Shown here: piece by piece, positions 7,762 to 14,708 of the stretch
Layout of the letters: every line of letters begins with the position of its first letter
Numbering within the stretch: the stretch's first letter is position 1
Origin: Crossiella cryophila
GTDB taxonomy: Bacteria; Actinomycetota; Actinomycetes; Mycobacteriales; Pseudonocardiaceae
Direction of reading: 5' to 3'
Assembly (NCBI RefSeq): GCF_014204915.1
Contig: NZ_JACHMH010000001.1
Span: 1,984,001 to 2,048,000 of the forward strand
DNA: 64,000 nucleotides
Program-made: the position numbers and the translations under genes
Notes under the pieces: model-generated
Database searches by the model: none
What the model was told of the DNA's origin: nothing
What the model saw: the letters and a program-made list of their open reading frames with translations, nothing else

Positions 7762-8514
7762 GTGGCCGAGCAAACGGCCAGGGTGCCACGGGCGGTGAAG
7801 GTCGCGATGTGGTTGTCCGCGGTGCTGACGGTCGCGGCGTTGCTGGGTTCGGCGATGCTGCGGGAGGCGCCCTCGGCCTCGGGCGGTGTGTCGGGTTCGG
7901 CGCTGCCCAGCACCGAGCTGCGCGCCCCGGCCAGCAGCGCGCCAGCCGGGCCCGCGTTGCGGTGCGGCTCCGGTCCCTGCGTCGAGGTGGACAGCGCCAC
8001 CCTGGACGGGGTGAAGGTGGAGCTGCTCGCCGACTCGGCAGGCGCGTTCAGCCGGGTGCGGTTCAACGAGGGCGGCGACTCGCCGATCAACGTGCACGAG
8101 ACGCTGGCCATCTCACTGGGCGGCCGGGTGCAGAAGGGCTCGCTGACCTGCGTGGCCGCCAGCAAGTACCAGGCCTGCCTGGTCACCTTCGCCCAGTCCG
8201 ACGACGGCTCCAGGATGGGCACGCTGTATGAGAAGCCGCCGGGCAGGCCATGGGTGCGGGTGGAGGCCTCCTACCCGTCCGACCTGGGTGTGCTGCAACT
8301 GCGGGATGTGAACAACGACGGCATCCCCGAGGTGCTCAGCGTGGAGACCGCCTGCGACGGCAACGGCAACTTCCAGGGCTGCAAGCGGTTCGTGCTCCGG
8401 GCGTTCAACCACGACGGCAGTTTCCTCGGCTGCACCGCGGTGGTGAACCGCAAGGAGCTGCTGCCCGGCTGGCCCAATCTGGCGCCGACCAAGCAGCAGC
8501 TCCGGGAGTGCTGA
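7762..8514 (+). CDS. Membrane-anchored or secreted protein of unknown function
   Basis: This 250-residue protein begins at GTG 7762 after a GGAGG site. An uncleaved or cleavable N-terminal membrane segment (residues ~12-32) is followed by a Ser/Ala/Pro-rich linker and a ~180-residue extracytoplasmic domain with several cysteines likely to pair as disulfides (CGSGPC, then LTCV...ACLV, and a Cys-terminated C-terminus). The segment RDVNNDGIPEVLSVE resembles FG-GAP/EF-hand-like calcium loops found in integrin-type repeats. I cannot assign a family. It is divergent from the carboxylase and converges on the symporter gene 7 bp away. Confidence 0.65.
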   Translation: MAEQTARVPRAVKVAMWLSAVLTVAALLGSAMLREAPSASGGVSGSALPSTELRAPASSAPAGPALRCGSGPCVEVDSATLDGVKVELLADSAGAFSRVRFNEGGDSPINVHETLAISLGGRVQKGSLTCVAASKYQACLVTFAQSDDGSRMGTLYEKPPGRPWVRVEASYPSDLGVLQLRDVNNDGIPEVLSVETACDGNGNFQGCKRFVLRAFNHDGSFLGCTAVVNRKELLPGWPNLAPTKQQLREC

Positions 8515-8521
8515 GCGGGGA

Positions 8522-9844
8522 TCAGACCGTCGCGGGCACCCGCTGCTCGTCCTTGCTCTCCTCGGTCGCGTCCTGGGCCAGCGGGTCGCCGGTGGCCGGG
8601 GCGTTGAACACCTCGTCGTCCAGGGTGCCCTCGCTGCGCGCGACCAGCACCGGAACCACCATCTGACCGGCCACGTTGGTGGCGGTGCGGATCATGTCCA
8701 GGATCGCGTCGATGGCGATGATCAGGCCGACCCCGGCCAGCGGCAGGCCAACCGTGGACAGGGTGAGGGTGAGCATCACGATCGCGCCGGTGAGCCCGGC
8801 GGTCGCGGCCGAGCCGAACACCGACACCGCGGCGATGAGCACGTAGTCGGTGAAGGAGAGCTGCACGCCGTAGACCTGGGCCACGAAGATCGCGGCGATG
8901 GCCGGGTAGACCGCGGCGCAGCCGTCCATCTTGGTGGTCGCGCCGAAGGGCACCGCGAAGCTGGCGTACTGCTCGGGCACGCCGAGGCGGCGGATGGTGG
9001 TCTGCTGGGTCAGCGGCAGGGTGCCGATGGAGGAGCGGGAGACGAAGGCCAGCTGGATCGGCGCCCACGCCTTGGCGAAGAAGCGGACCGGGTTGACCTT
9101 GCCGACCAGGGCCAGCAGCAGCGGGTAGACCACGAACAGCACGATCGCGCAGCCCGCGTAGACCGCGATGGCGAAGGTGGCCAGTGGGCGCAGCAGGTCG
9201 AAGCCGTACTGCGCGGTGGCCCGGCCGATCAGGCCGAGGGTGCCCAGCGGGGCGAGCCGGATGACCCACCACAGCGCCTTCTGGGTGATCTCCAGCAGGG
9301 ACCGGTTGAAGTTCACGAACGGCTCGGCCTTGCTGCCGACCTTGTACGCGGCGATGCCGATCACCACGGCCAGGAACACGATCTGCAGCACCCGGCCCTC
9401 GGTGAAGGCCAGCACCGGGTTGGTCGGCAGCAGGCCCTTGAGGAAGTCCAGCCAGCCGCCCTGGCTCTTCGGCTTGTAGCCCGGGTCCACCGGCAGGGTG
9501 ACCCCCTGACCGGGGTTGGTCAGCAGGCCGACGCCAATGCCGACGAGCACCGCGATCAGCGAGGTGATGCCGAACCAGAGCAGGGTCTTGCCGGCCAGCC
9601 TGGCCACCGTGCCGGGCCCGCCGTTGACGTTGCGCAGGTTGGCGATGCTCACCACGATCGCGGTGAACACCAGCGGCACCACGGCCAGCGTGAGCAGCTG
9701 CACGAAGGTGCTGCCGACGGTGGCCAGTGTGGTGGAAAGCCAGGTCAGATCGTTTGCCCTGGCGAGAACACCGAGTAGGACGCCGAGTACGAGACCGGTG
9801 ACGGTCTGCGCCCAGAACGGAAACTTCTTGAGTGCGGACAGCAC
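8522..9844 (-). CDS. dctA: Dicarboxylate/amino acid:cation symporter (DAACS/SDF family)
   Basis: This 440-residue polytopic membrane protein of the sodium:dicarboxylate symporter family carries out secondary uptake of C4-dicarboxylates or acidic amino acids. Diagnostic features are the serine-rich re-entrant hairpin (SRSSIGTLPLT), the motif ATTKMDG in helix 7 and the late segment DAILDMIRTATNVAGQ, which carries the substrate-binding Asp/Arg/Thr/Asn residues. Length is normal. It starts at GTG 9844. A 5+4+5 bp inverted repeat lies 130 bp upstream. The substrate could be dicarboxylate or glutamate/aspartate; the symbol is tentative. Confidence 0.88.
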   Translation of the reverse strand: MLSALKKFPFWAQTVTGLVLGVLLGVLARANDLTWLSTTLATVGSTFVQLLTLAVVPLVFTAIVVSIANLRNVNGGPGTVARLAGKTLLWFGITSLIAVLVGIGVGLLTNPGQGVTLPVDPGYKPKSQGGWLDFLKGLLPTNPVLAFTEGRVLQIVFLAVVIGIAAYKVGSKAEPFVNFNRSLLEITQKALWWVIRLAPLGTLGLIGRATAQYGFDLLRPLATFAIAVYAGCAIVLFVVYPLLLALVGKVNPVRFFAKAWAPIQLAFVSRSSIGTLPLTQQTTIRRLGVPEQYASFAVPFGATTKMDGCAAVYPAIAAIFVAQVYGVQLSFTDYVLIAAVSVFGSAATAGLTGAIVMLTLTLSTVGLPLAGVGLIIAIDAILDMIRTATNVAGQMVVPVLVARSEGTLDDEVFNAPATGDPLAQDATEESKDEQRVPATV

Positions 9845-9973
9845 GAATTCCCCCAGGGAATCATGGGTTGGGACGGTTCAGGGCTGAGCGGGGGCGAAGC
9901 TCAGGCCGGACAGAGCGAACTCGCCAGACGTCCCAGATCGACGTGGCGGCGCTCGGTGAAGAACCATCGGATG

Positions 9974-9987
9974 CCCATGACTATGGG
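9974..9987 (-). promoter_or_regulatory. Short inverted repeat upstream of the symporter gene
   Basis: CCCAT-GACT-ATGGG is a perfect 5-bp inverted repeat in the 211-bp gap between the symporter start and the maf stop. It may be an operator for the symporter. The rest of this gap shows no open frame or strong structure. Confidence 0.3.
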
Positions 9988-10055
9988 TAGAACTGTAAAT
10001 CCTGTTCACGTCTTCCCCGACCCCCTAACGGGTGAGGACAGTCACGTTGAGCAGG

Positions 10056-10688
10056 CTATTTAACCCAAAGATCAACTACCGAGACGCCGACCGCGCTGAG
10101 TAGCCGGCGGGTCAGCGGCAGGCTGATCCCGATCACGCTGCCGTGGTCGCCGTCGATGCCCTCGACGAACCAGCCGCCCAGTCCGTCCAGGGTGAACCCG
10201 CCAGCCACGTGCAGGGGTTCGCCGCTGGCCAGATACGCCTCCAGCTCGGCCTCGCTGGGCGCGGACCAGCGCACCGTGGTGCTCATGGTCTCCTGCGCGC
10301 GGGCCACCACCTGGCCGCCGCTGATCCGGACCACGGCGTGCCCGGTGAGCAGTTCGCCGGTGCGGCCGGCCATCAGCAGCCAGCGCTGCCGGGCGATCTC
10401 GGTGTTCGCGGGCTTGCCGACGATCTCCGGGCCGTCCGGGGTGTCCATCAGCAGCATCGAGTCGCAGCCGACCACCACGGCCTCGGTCAGTTCGGCGGTC
10501 ACCACCGGCAGCACGGCCTCGGCCTTGGCCGCCGCGAGGGCCACCACCACCTCGGCGGGCTTGGGGTCGGGCAGCGCGGCGGCGACCGCGTCCTCGTCAA
10601 CGCCGGAGACGTGCACCACGGGGTCGATGCCCGCGGTGCGGAGCACGTTGAGCCGGGCGGGGGACTGGGAAGCCAGAACAAAGCGCAC
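10056..10688 (-). CDS. maf: Maf-like nucleoside triphosphate pyrophosphatase
   Basis: This 210-residue protein belongs to the Maf/HAM1-like pyrophosphatases, which hydrolyse non-canonical or selected NTPs to NMP and PPi. The N-terminal phosphate loop ASQSPARL (residues 6-13), the GCDSMLL segment, KPANTEIARQ and the GG-F motif followed by EGIDGDHGSVIG are all present. The GTG start at 10688 lies inside a strong hairpin (10684-10718), which is unusual. In M. tuberculosis a Maf gene also sits beside the accE-accD genes; here an alpha-galactosidase block has been inserted between them. Confidence 0.9.
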   Translation of the reverse strand: MRFVLASQSPARLNVLRTAGIDPVVHVSGVDEDAVAAALPDPKPAEVVVALAAAKAEAVLPVVTAELTEAVVVGCDSMLLMDTPDGPEIVGKPANTEIARQRWLLMAGRTGELLTGHAVVRISGGQVVARAQETMSTTVRWSAPSEAELEAYLASGEPLHVAGGFTLDGLGGWFVEGIDGDHGSVIGISLPLTRRLLSAVGVSVVDLWVK

Positions 10689-10718
10689 GGCCGGGCAGCT
10701 TAGTTGCCCGGCCGTGCG
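10684..10718 (-). terminator. 14-bp perfect hairpin between the alpha-galactosidase gene and maf
   Basis: CGCACGGCCGGGCA (10684-10697) and its exact complement (10705-10718) enclose a 7-nt loop. On the minus strand the hairpin follows the alpha-galactosidase stop codon by 13 bp and is followed only by a weak TTTGTT tract, so it may be an imperfect intrinsic terminator. Its 3' arm contains the GTG start codon of maf, so the same RNA structure could hold maf translation low on read-through transcripts. Confidence 0.55.
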
Positions 10719-10731
10719 CGTTGATCCGGCT

Positions 10732-12534
10732 CTACTTCACGACCTCGACGCGGTCCAGGTCCGGGGCGTAGTTGCCCGGGTTGCTGAACTTCAGCGAGTT
10801 CGCGCCTGCCTTGAGCTTGACCACGATCTCGGCCACGCCGGGGGTGCCCCAGCCGCCGGTGGGCGGCAGGTCGAAGTTGATGTTCGCGGCCCCGTTCACG
10901 CCGACCGCGAACGACCGCTGGTCGCCCGAGACGTAGCCCACCCGCACGGTGTAGTCGCCCGCCCTCGGCACCGTGATGCCGTTGAGGGTGACCGAGCCGT
11001 TGCCCAGGTCGCCGACCTTGCGGCCGCCCGAGCAGCCGGCGCAGTCGGCCAGCTTGGCGCCACCGGCCAGCACGCTCTCGGTCGCCTCGGCCTCGACCCC
11101 GGTGGGCTGGCCGCCCGGGGTGATCTTGAGCAGCCGGGTGCCGTGCGTGGGCACCTCGGCGGTGAAACCGTGCTGGTAGGTGCCCAGCGCGGCGCCCGCC
11201 CAGACGTCGCGGACCTGGGCCGGGCCGGTGATGCCCAGCTCGGCGAAGACCGCGTCCACCGGGGCCTTGGCCGCGCCCAGGTTGAACAGGGCAACGGTGT
11301 GGCTGCCGTCGGCGTTCTTGACCGACCAGACCTGCTGGTCAACCCCGGTGCGCACCGGCTTGGCAGGCATGCCGTTCTGGTTGATCGCCAGCACCTCGCG
11401 GTTGGTCAGCAGCGATTTGCCGTAGCTGTCCAGCTGGGTGAGGTCGTCGCCGATGTAGAGCGGGGCGTTGGTGACCGCCCACAGGGTCATGTAGCTGCGC
11501 CGCTCGTCCGGGGTCAGGCCGTCCATCACGCCGTTGCCCACGTTGAGCGTGTCCAGGTCGTTCCACTGGCCCGGCTTGGCGTGCTGGAGCCACTGCGGCA
11601 GGTCGGCGAACCGGTCGTCCACGGAGTTCTGCCAGGTCACCAGGGTCGGGCAGTAGCACTCGACGTCGGTGTTGATCCGCCAGCCGGTGGCGTGTTCCTT
11701 CCAGAAGTCGATCGCCTTGATGTCGATCGACCAGGAGAGTTCGAGGATGATCTTGCGGCCGGTCTTGTCCAGGCCCTTGCGCCAGGCCGCCACGTCCGGG
11801 CGGTTGTCGTAGTTGGGGCCTTCCTTCCACGAGCCGGGGCCGACGCCGTCCAGCTTGAAGAAGTCGACCTGCCAGTCACCGAACATCCGGGTGATCGAGT
11901 CGATGTACTTCTGCGCGCAGGGCTTGTCGAAGTCGATCTTGTAGGCGTTGTCCCAGCCGTTGGTGGTGCGCCAGTCCGGGTAGACGATGTCGTTGCCGGT
12001 GCAGCCGGGCGCGCCCTGGATGGGGAAGTTGCGCCGGTTGGCCTGGTCCAGGCCGAATGCCTCTTTCTGCAGGCCGACGGGCTGGTAGATGCCGAACTTC
12101 AGCCCCTTGCGGTGCAGCTGCTCGGAGAGCCACTTGATGCCGTGCGGGAACTTCTCCTGGTCGGCCTTGGGGCGGCCGTACTCGTCGAACTGGGGCACCC
12201 AGCCCCAGGTGTGCCACCAGCCGGCGTCGATGTTGATGTAGTTGTAGCCGTACTGCTTGAGGTCGCGGGCCAGCACCTCGGCCTGCTTGAGCACGTTGGC
12301 CTCGGTGAGGAAGCTGGCGCGCCCCTTCGGGTTCACCCCCGGGTAGGAGGTGGTCTGCAGGCTCCAGCTGCTCCAGCCCATGTAGGGGCGCACCGCGGGC
12401 GCGGCCTGGGCGTCGGCGGACTGGGTTTCCTGCTGGCTGGCCGGCGCCTGGGCAGCGGGTGCGGCCTGCGCGGCGGCGCCCAGTCCGCTGGCCACGAGGC
12501 CGAGCGCGAGCAGGATTCGGGGTAAGGACCGCAT
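10732..12534 (-). CDS. Secreted GH27 alpha-galactosidase with C-terminal carbohydrate-binding module
   Basis: This 600-residue secreted protein has a Sec signal peptide of ~25 residues and an Ala/Gln-rich linker. A GH27 (alpha-galactosidase/N-acetylgalactosaminidase-like) barrel from residue ~50 includes YMGWSSW, NIDAGWW, and FFKLDG with Asp229 as probable nucleophile. RINTD carries the probable acid/base residue, and GQWNDLDTLNVGNG is a family signature. An antiparallel domain follows, then from ~residue 478 a CBM35/CBM6-like module (VEAEATESVLAGG, ending LKFSNPGNYAPDLDRVEVV). It should release terminal alpha-linked galactose-type sugars outside the cell. It is divergent from a ROK regulator with an operator-like palindrome between them. 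Confidence 0.9.
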   Translation of the reverse strand: MRSLPRILLALGLVASGLGAAAQAAPAAQAPASQQETQSADAQAAPAVRPYMGWSSWSLQTTSYPGVNPKGRASFLTEANVLKQAEVLARDLKQYGYNYINIDAGWWHTWGWVPQFDEYGRPKADQEKFPHGIKWLSEQLHRKGLKFGIYQPVGLQKEAFGLDQANRRNFPIQGAPGCTGNDIVYPDWRTTNGWDNAYKIDFDKPCAQKYIDSITRMFGDWQVDFFKLDGVGPGSWKEGPNYDNRPDVAAWRKGLDKTGRKIILELSWSIDIKAIDFWKEHATGWRINTDVECYCPTLVTWQNSVDDRFADLPQWLQHAKPGQWNDLDTLNVGNGVMDGLTPDERRSYMTLWAVTNAPLYIGDDLTQLDSYGKSLLTNREVLAINQNGMPAKPVRTGVDQQVWSVKNADGSHTVALFNLGAAKAPVDAVFAELGITGPAQVRDVWAGAALGTYQHGFTAEVPTHGTRLLKITPGGQPTGVEAEATESVLAGGAKLADCAGCSGGRKVGDLGNGSVTLNGITVPRAGDYTVRVGYVSGDQRSFAVGVNGAANINFDLPPTGGWGTPGVAEIVVKLKAGANSLKFSNPGNYAPDLDRVEVVK

Positions 12535-12570
12535 CGTTGCTGACCCTTCACTGGCGGGGACCGGGTTTTC

Positions 12571-12587
12571 TTTCCTTGGGAAGGAAA
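12571..12587. promoter_or_regulatory. Probable ROK operator between the alpha-galactosidase and regulator genes
   Basis: TTTCCTT-GGG-AAGGAAA is a perfect 7-bp inverted repeat 37 bp upstream of the alpha-galactosidase ATG and 15 bp before the ROK GTG. It is the only strong symmetry in the 67-bp divergent gap. ROK repressors bind A/T-flanked palindromes of this size, so this is the likely site for repression of both genes, relieved by the released sugar. Confidence 0.6.
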
Positions 12588-12601
12588 ATTAGCATCGTGG
12601 T

Positions 12602-13747
12602 GTGCACTACAACAGCCCCCAGCCCACACCGGCCGGTGCGCTGGTCTTCACCACGGTCCTGACCAGGGGTCCGCTGTCCAGGGTGGAGATCGGCGAGCTG
12701 ACCGGGCTGTCCTCGGCCACGGTCACCAAGGCCACCCGGCCGTTCCTGGACAACGGCTACCTGGTGGAGGAACCGGCCGAGGACCCATCCGGCAGGGGCA
12801 GACCGCGCAGCCCACTGGCCATCCGCGCGGACCGCGAGTTCTTCCTGGGCGTCAAGGTCACCGCGGCCGAACTGATCGCGGTGGTCACCGACCTGCGCGC
12901 GGGCGTCCGCGCCACCACCCGCCGCCCCCTGCCCGAGTGCACCCCCGAGGCGGTGGTCCCCGCCATCGCCACCCTGGTCGAGGAACTCCTGACCGAACCC
13001 GGCCGCAGAGCCCGCGTCCGCACCCTGGGCGTGGCCGTCTCCGGCGACATCGACCGAGCCACCGGCGTGGTGCGCTCCTCCCCCTTCCTGGGTTGGACCC
13101 AGGTGGACCTGGCCGCCCAACTGCACGCCGCCACCGGCCTGTCCGTCCTGGTGGAGAACGACGTCAAGGCCCTCACCGCCGCCGAACGCTGGTTCGGCAG
13201 CGGCCTGGGCGCCAGCTCCTTCGCCCTGGTCACCCTGGGCACCGGCGTCGGCTGCGGCCTGGTGGTCAACGGTGCGCTGGTGGCAGGCGCACACGGGGTC
13301 GCCGGGGAGTTGGGCCACGTCCCGGTCGTCCCCGACGGCCCCCGCTGCCCCTGCGGCCGAACCGGCTGCGTCGAAGCGGTCGCCGCCGAACGCGCGATCG
13401 TGGCCAGAGCCAGCGAGGTGGCAGGCACCCCCCTGACCCTGGCCGAAGCGGTAGCCAAGGCCCGCTCCGGCAACGAACCCCTCCGCGAGGTCTTCGCCCA
13501 AGCAGGCCACGCCATCGGCCTCGGCCTGGCCGCCCTGGCCAACCTGGTCGGCCCAGAACGCATCGTCGTCTCCGGCGAGGGCCTGGCCGCCTACGACCTC
13601 ATCGGCGAAAACCTCCGCCAAACCTTCACCGCCCACGCCTTCGGCGCCGCATCCCGCTGCACCCTGGAACTACGCCCCCTCTCCTTCGAGGACTGGGCCC
13701 GAGGCGCGGCAGTAGTAGGCATCGAAGCCCTACTCAGCCCCACCTGA
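12602..13747 (+). CDS. ROK family transcriptional regulator/sugar kinase-like protein
   Basis: The 381-residue protein has an N-terminal winged helix (residues ~8-70: LSRVEIGELTGLSSATVTKA, LDNGYLVEE) followed by a ROK domain with DxGxT-like start, LGTGVGCGLV, AGELGHVPV and the zinc motif CPCGRTGCVE. Such proteins are mostly sugar-responsive repressors of adjacent glycoside hydrolase genes. The GTG start at 12602 has a poor ribosome binding site and may be nearly leaderless. It is divergent from the GH27 gene. It is followed by the phased repeat array. I infer that it controls the alpha-galactosidase; retained kinase activity cannot be judged. Confidence 0.88.
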   Translation: MHYNSPQPTPAGALVFTTVLTRGPLSRVEIGELTGLSSATVTKATRPFLDNGYLVEEPAEDPSGRGRPRSPLAIRADREFFLGVKVTAAELIAVVTDLRAGVRATTRRPLPECTPEAVVPAIATLVEELLTEPGRRARVRTLGVAVSGDIDRATGVVRSSPFLGWTQVDLAAQLHAATGLSVLVENDVKALTAAERWFGSGLGASSFALVTLGTGVGCGLVVNGALVAGAHGVAGELGHVPVVPDGPRCPCGRTGCVEAVAAERAIVARASEVAGTPLTLAEAVAKARSGNEPLREVFAQAGHAIGLGLAALANLVGPERIVVSGEGLAAYDLIGENLRQTFTAHAFGAASRCTLELRPLSFEDWARGAAVVGIEALLSPT

Positions 13748-13756
13748 CGTACAACA

Positions 13757-13922
13757 ACGGCCAACGTGCCGTACAAGAACGGCCAACACACCGTCCCAGA
13801 ACGGCCAACACACCGTCCCAGAACGGCCAACACGCCGACGAGGGTTTCAACCCTCAACCCTCCGCGCGTGTTGGCCGTTCTTGTACCCAGTGTTGGCCGT
13901 TGTGGGACACCGTGTTGGCCGT
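13757..13922. repeat. Second dyad-symmetric array of 22-bp repeats (4 forward, 3 inverted)
   Basis: ACGGCCAA starts at 13757, 13779, 13801 and 13823. TTGGCCGT starts at 13871, 13893 and 13915. All spacings are exactly 22 bp and the units mirror each other about 13850.5. Unit sequences are more uniform than in the first array (for example ACGGCCAACACACCGTCCCA). The array begins 9 bp after the ROK stop codon. Like the first copy, it sits downstream of a plus-strand gene that converges on a minus-strand gene. Confidence 0.85.
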
Positions 13923-14000
13923 TCTTGTACGCCTTAGGCGATTGCGTGCGGGCGAAGCCCGAACACCAGCGGCCGGGGTGGCTTTTCAACACTCCCCGAG

Positions 14001-14150
14001 CGGTTCCCCCATCCCCGTCAGCCTGGAGAGGACACACCACATCCCGGGCAAGCAGACCGCAACCTGCCGCCGCCCTAGCCACCCAACCGCACGGTCTGCT
14101 TGTTCGGGATGTGGTTTGGTATCGGAAGGCTGACGGGGATGGGGGAACCG
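14001..14150. repeat. Long palindrome 1 (about 150 bp)
   Basis: Outer arms of 24 bp (14001-14024 and 14127-14150) are perfectly complementary; they begin CGGTTCCCCCATCCCC. Inner arms of 24 bp (14036-14059 and 14092-14115, beginning ACCACATCCCG) differ at two positions only. The 32-nt centre (14060-14091) is unpaired and, with the flanking base, contains a 28-nt sequence (14059-14086) that reappears inverted in the loop of palindrome 3. No open frame with coding character covers the region. It is part of the 961-bp gene-free interval 13748-14708. Confidence 0.85.
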
Positions 14151-14167
14151 TACGAGCACTGCTCTTT

Positions 14168-14319
14168 GCTCTTGTCTTTGACTTTCCCCCCCATCCTTTG
14201 ATTTCTGCCCGTCCGGCGAGGACGCCCTTGATCTTGACTTTGGGTTTTAGGTCAAGATCAAAAAAGGATGGCCTCGCCGGCCGGGCAGACCACCGGAGGG
14301 GGGAGGGCAGATCAAGAGC
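14168..14319. repeat. Long palindrome 2 (about 150 bp)
   Basis: The innermost arms TTGATCTTGAC (14229-14239) and GTCAAGATCAA (14251-14261) are exact. Moving outward, further complementary blocks pair: GGCGAGG (from 14215) with CCTCGCC (14272-14278), TGCCCG (from 14206) with CGGGCA (to 14287), and GCTCTTG (14168) with CAAGAGC (to 14319), with bulges between them. The centre is A/T-rich, unlike the surroundings, and an A-run follows the right arm. Read on the minus strand, T-rich sequence precedes the stem, so it is not a simple intrinsic terminator. Confidence 0.7.
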
Positions 14320-14381
14320 CGGGTAAGCAGGTTGCGGGGCATGGGTTTGGGTTGCCGACTCGAGAACCAGCGTGGCTCCGA

Positions 14382-14540
14382 GGGCTCGCGTGTTCTCCGC
14401 ACGGCCTTCCGCAAGCCAACCACACCCCGAGGAGCGGCCCCCGTCACGCTTGGGTGGCTAGGGCGGCGGCAGGTTGCAGGGGCCGCTCCTCGGGGCGCGG
14501 TCAGCAAGCTCCAGGCCGTACGGAGAACACGCGAGAACCC
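14382..14540. repeat. Long palindrome 3 (about 160 bp)
   Basis: The outer arm CTCGCGTGTTCTCCGCACGG (within 14385-14406) pairs with 14514-14535 with one mismatch. The inner arm CCCCGAGGAGCGGCCCC (14425-14441) pairs exactly with 14479-14495. The loop 14442-14478 carries the same 28-nt sequence as the loop of palindrome 1 in the opposite orientation (14450-14477, TTGGGTGGCTAGGGCGGCGG and onward). Shared loop with unrelated arms suggests a defined element rather than chance. Confidence 0.8.
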
Positions 14541-14586
14541 TCGTCGTGGGGTTTCACCCCAAACCCCCAACCCGCCCCGTCCCATA

Positions 14587-14645
14587 ACGGCCAACGACCC
14601 GTACAAGAACGGCCAACACTCCGTACAAGAACGGCCAACACGCGT
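14587..14645 (+). repeat. Half array: three 22-bp repeat units
   Basis: ACGGCCAA starts at 14587, 14609 and 14631, 22 bp apart, with the unit form ACGGCCAACACTCCGTACAA. It ends in CACGCGTG, the same sequence that closes the stem of the full arrays, but the inverted half is missing. The terminator of the peptidase gene follows directly. It may be a truncated copy. Confidence 0.8.
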
Positions 14646-14653
14646 GAAAAAGA

Positions 14654-14691
14654 AAGGCGGGGCAGCCCCTGGGGGAGGGGTGCCCCGCCTT
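14654..14691 (-). terminator. Intrinsic terminator of the peptidase gene
   Basis: AAGGCGGGGCA (14654-14664) and TGCCCCGCCTT (14681-14691) form a perfect 11-bp stem, extended by C/G pairing inside. On the minus strand it lies 17 bp after the stop codon at 14709 and is followed by TTTCTTTTT. This is a good Rho-independent terminator. Confidence 0.85.
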
Positions 14692-14708
14692 GGGATTCGT
14701 GTGGAGTG

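Noticed and set aside
10156-12525. 789-codon open frame on the plus strand across maf and the alpha-galactosidase
   Set aside because: It runs through two well-supported minus-strand genes and their hairpin and shows no protein-like motifs.
14229-14261. Intrinsic terminator at the core of palindrome 2
   Set aside because: On the plus strand the stem is followed by A-residues, not T, and on the minus strand the T-run precedes the stem.
14001-14540. Insertion sequence or transposon
   Set aside because: No transposase or other long coding frame lies inside, and arms of the three palindromes differ, so no standard terminal inverted repeats of an IS are visible. A non-autonomous element remains open.
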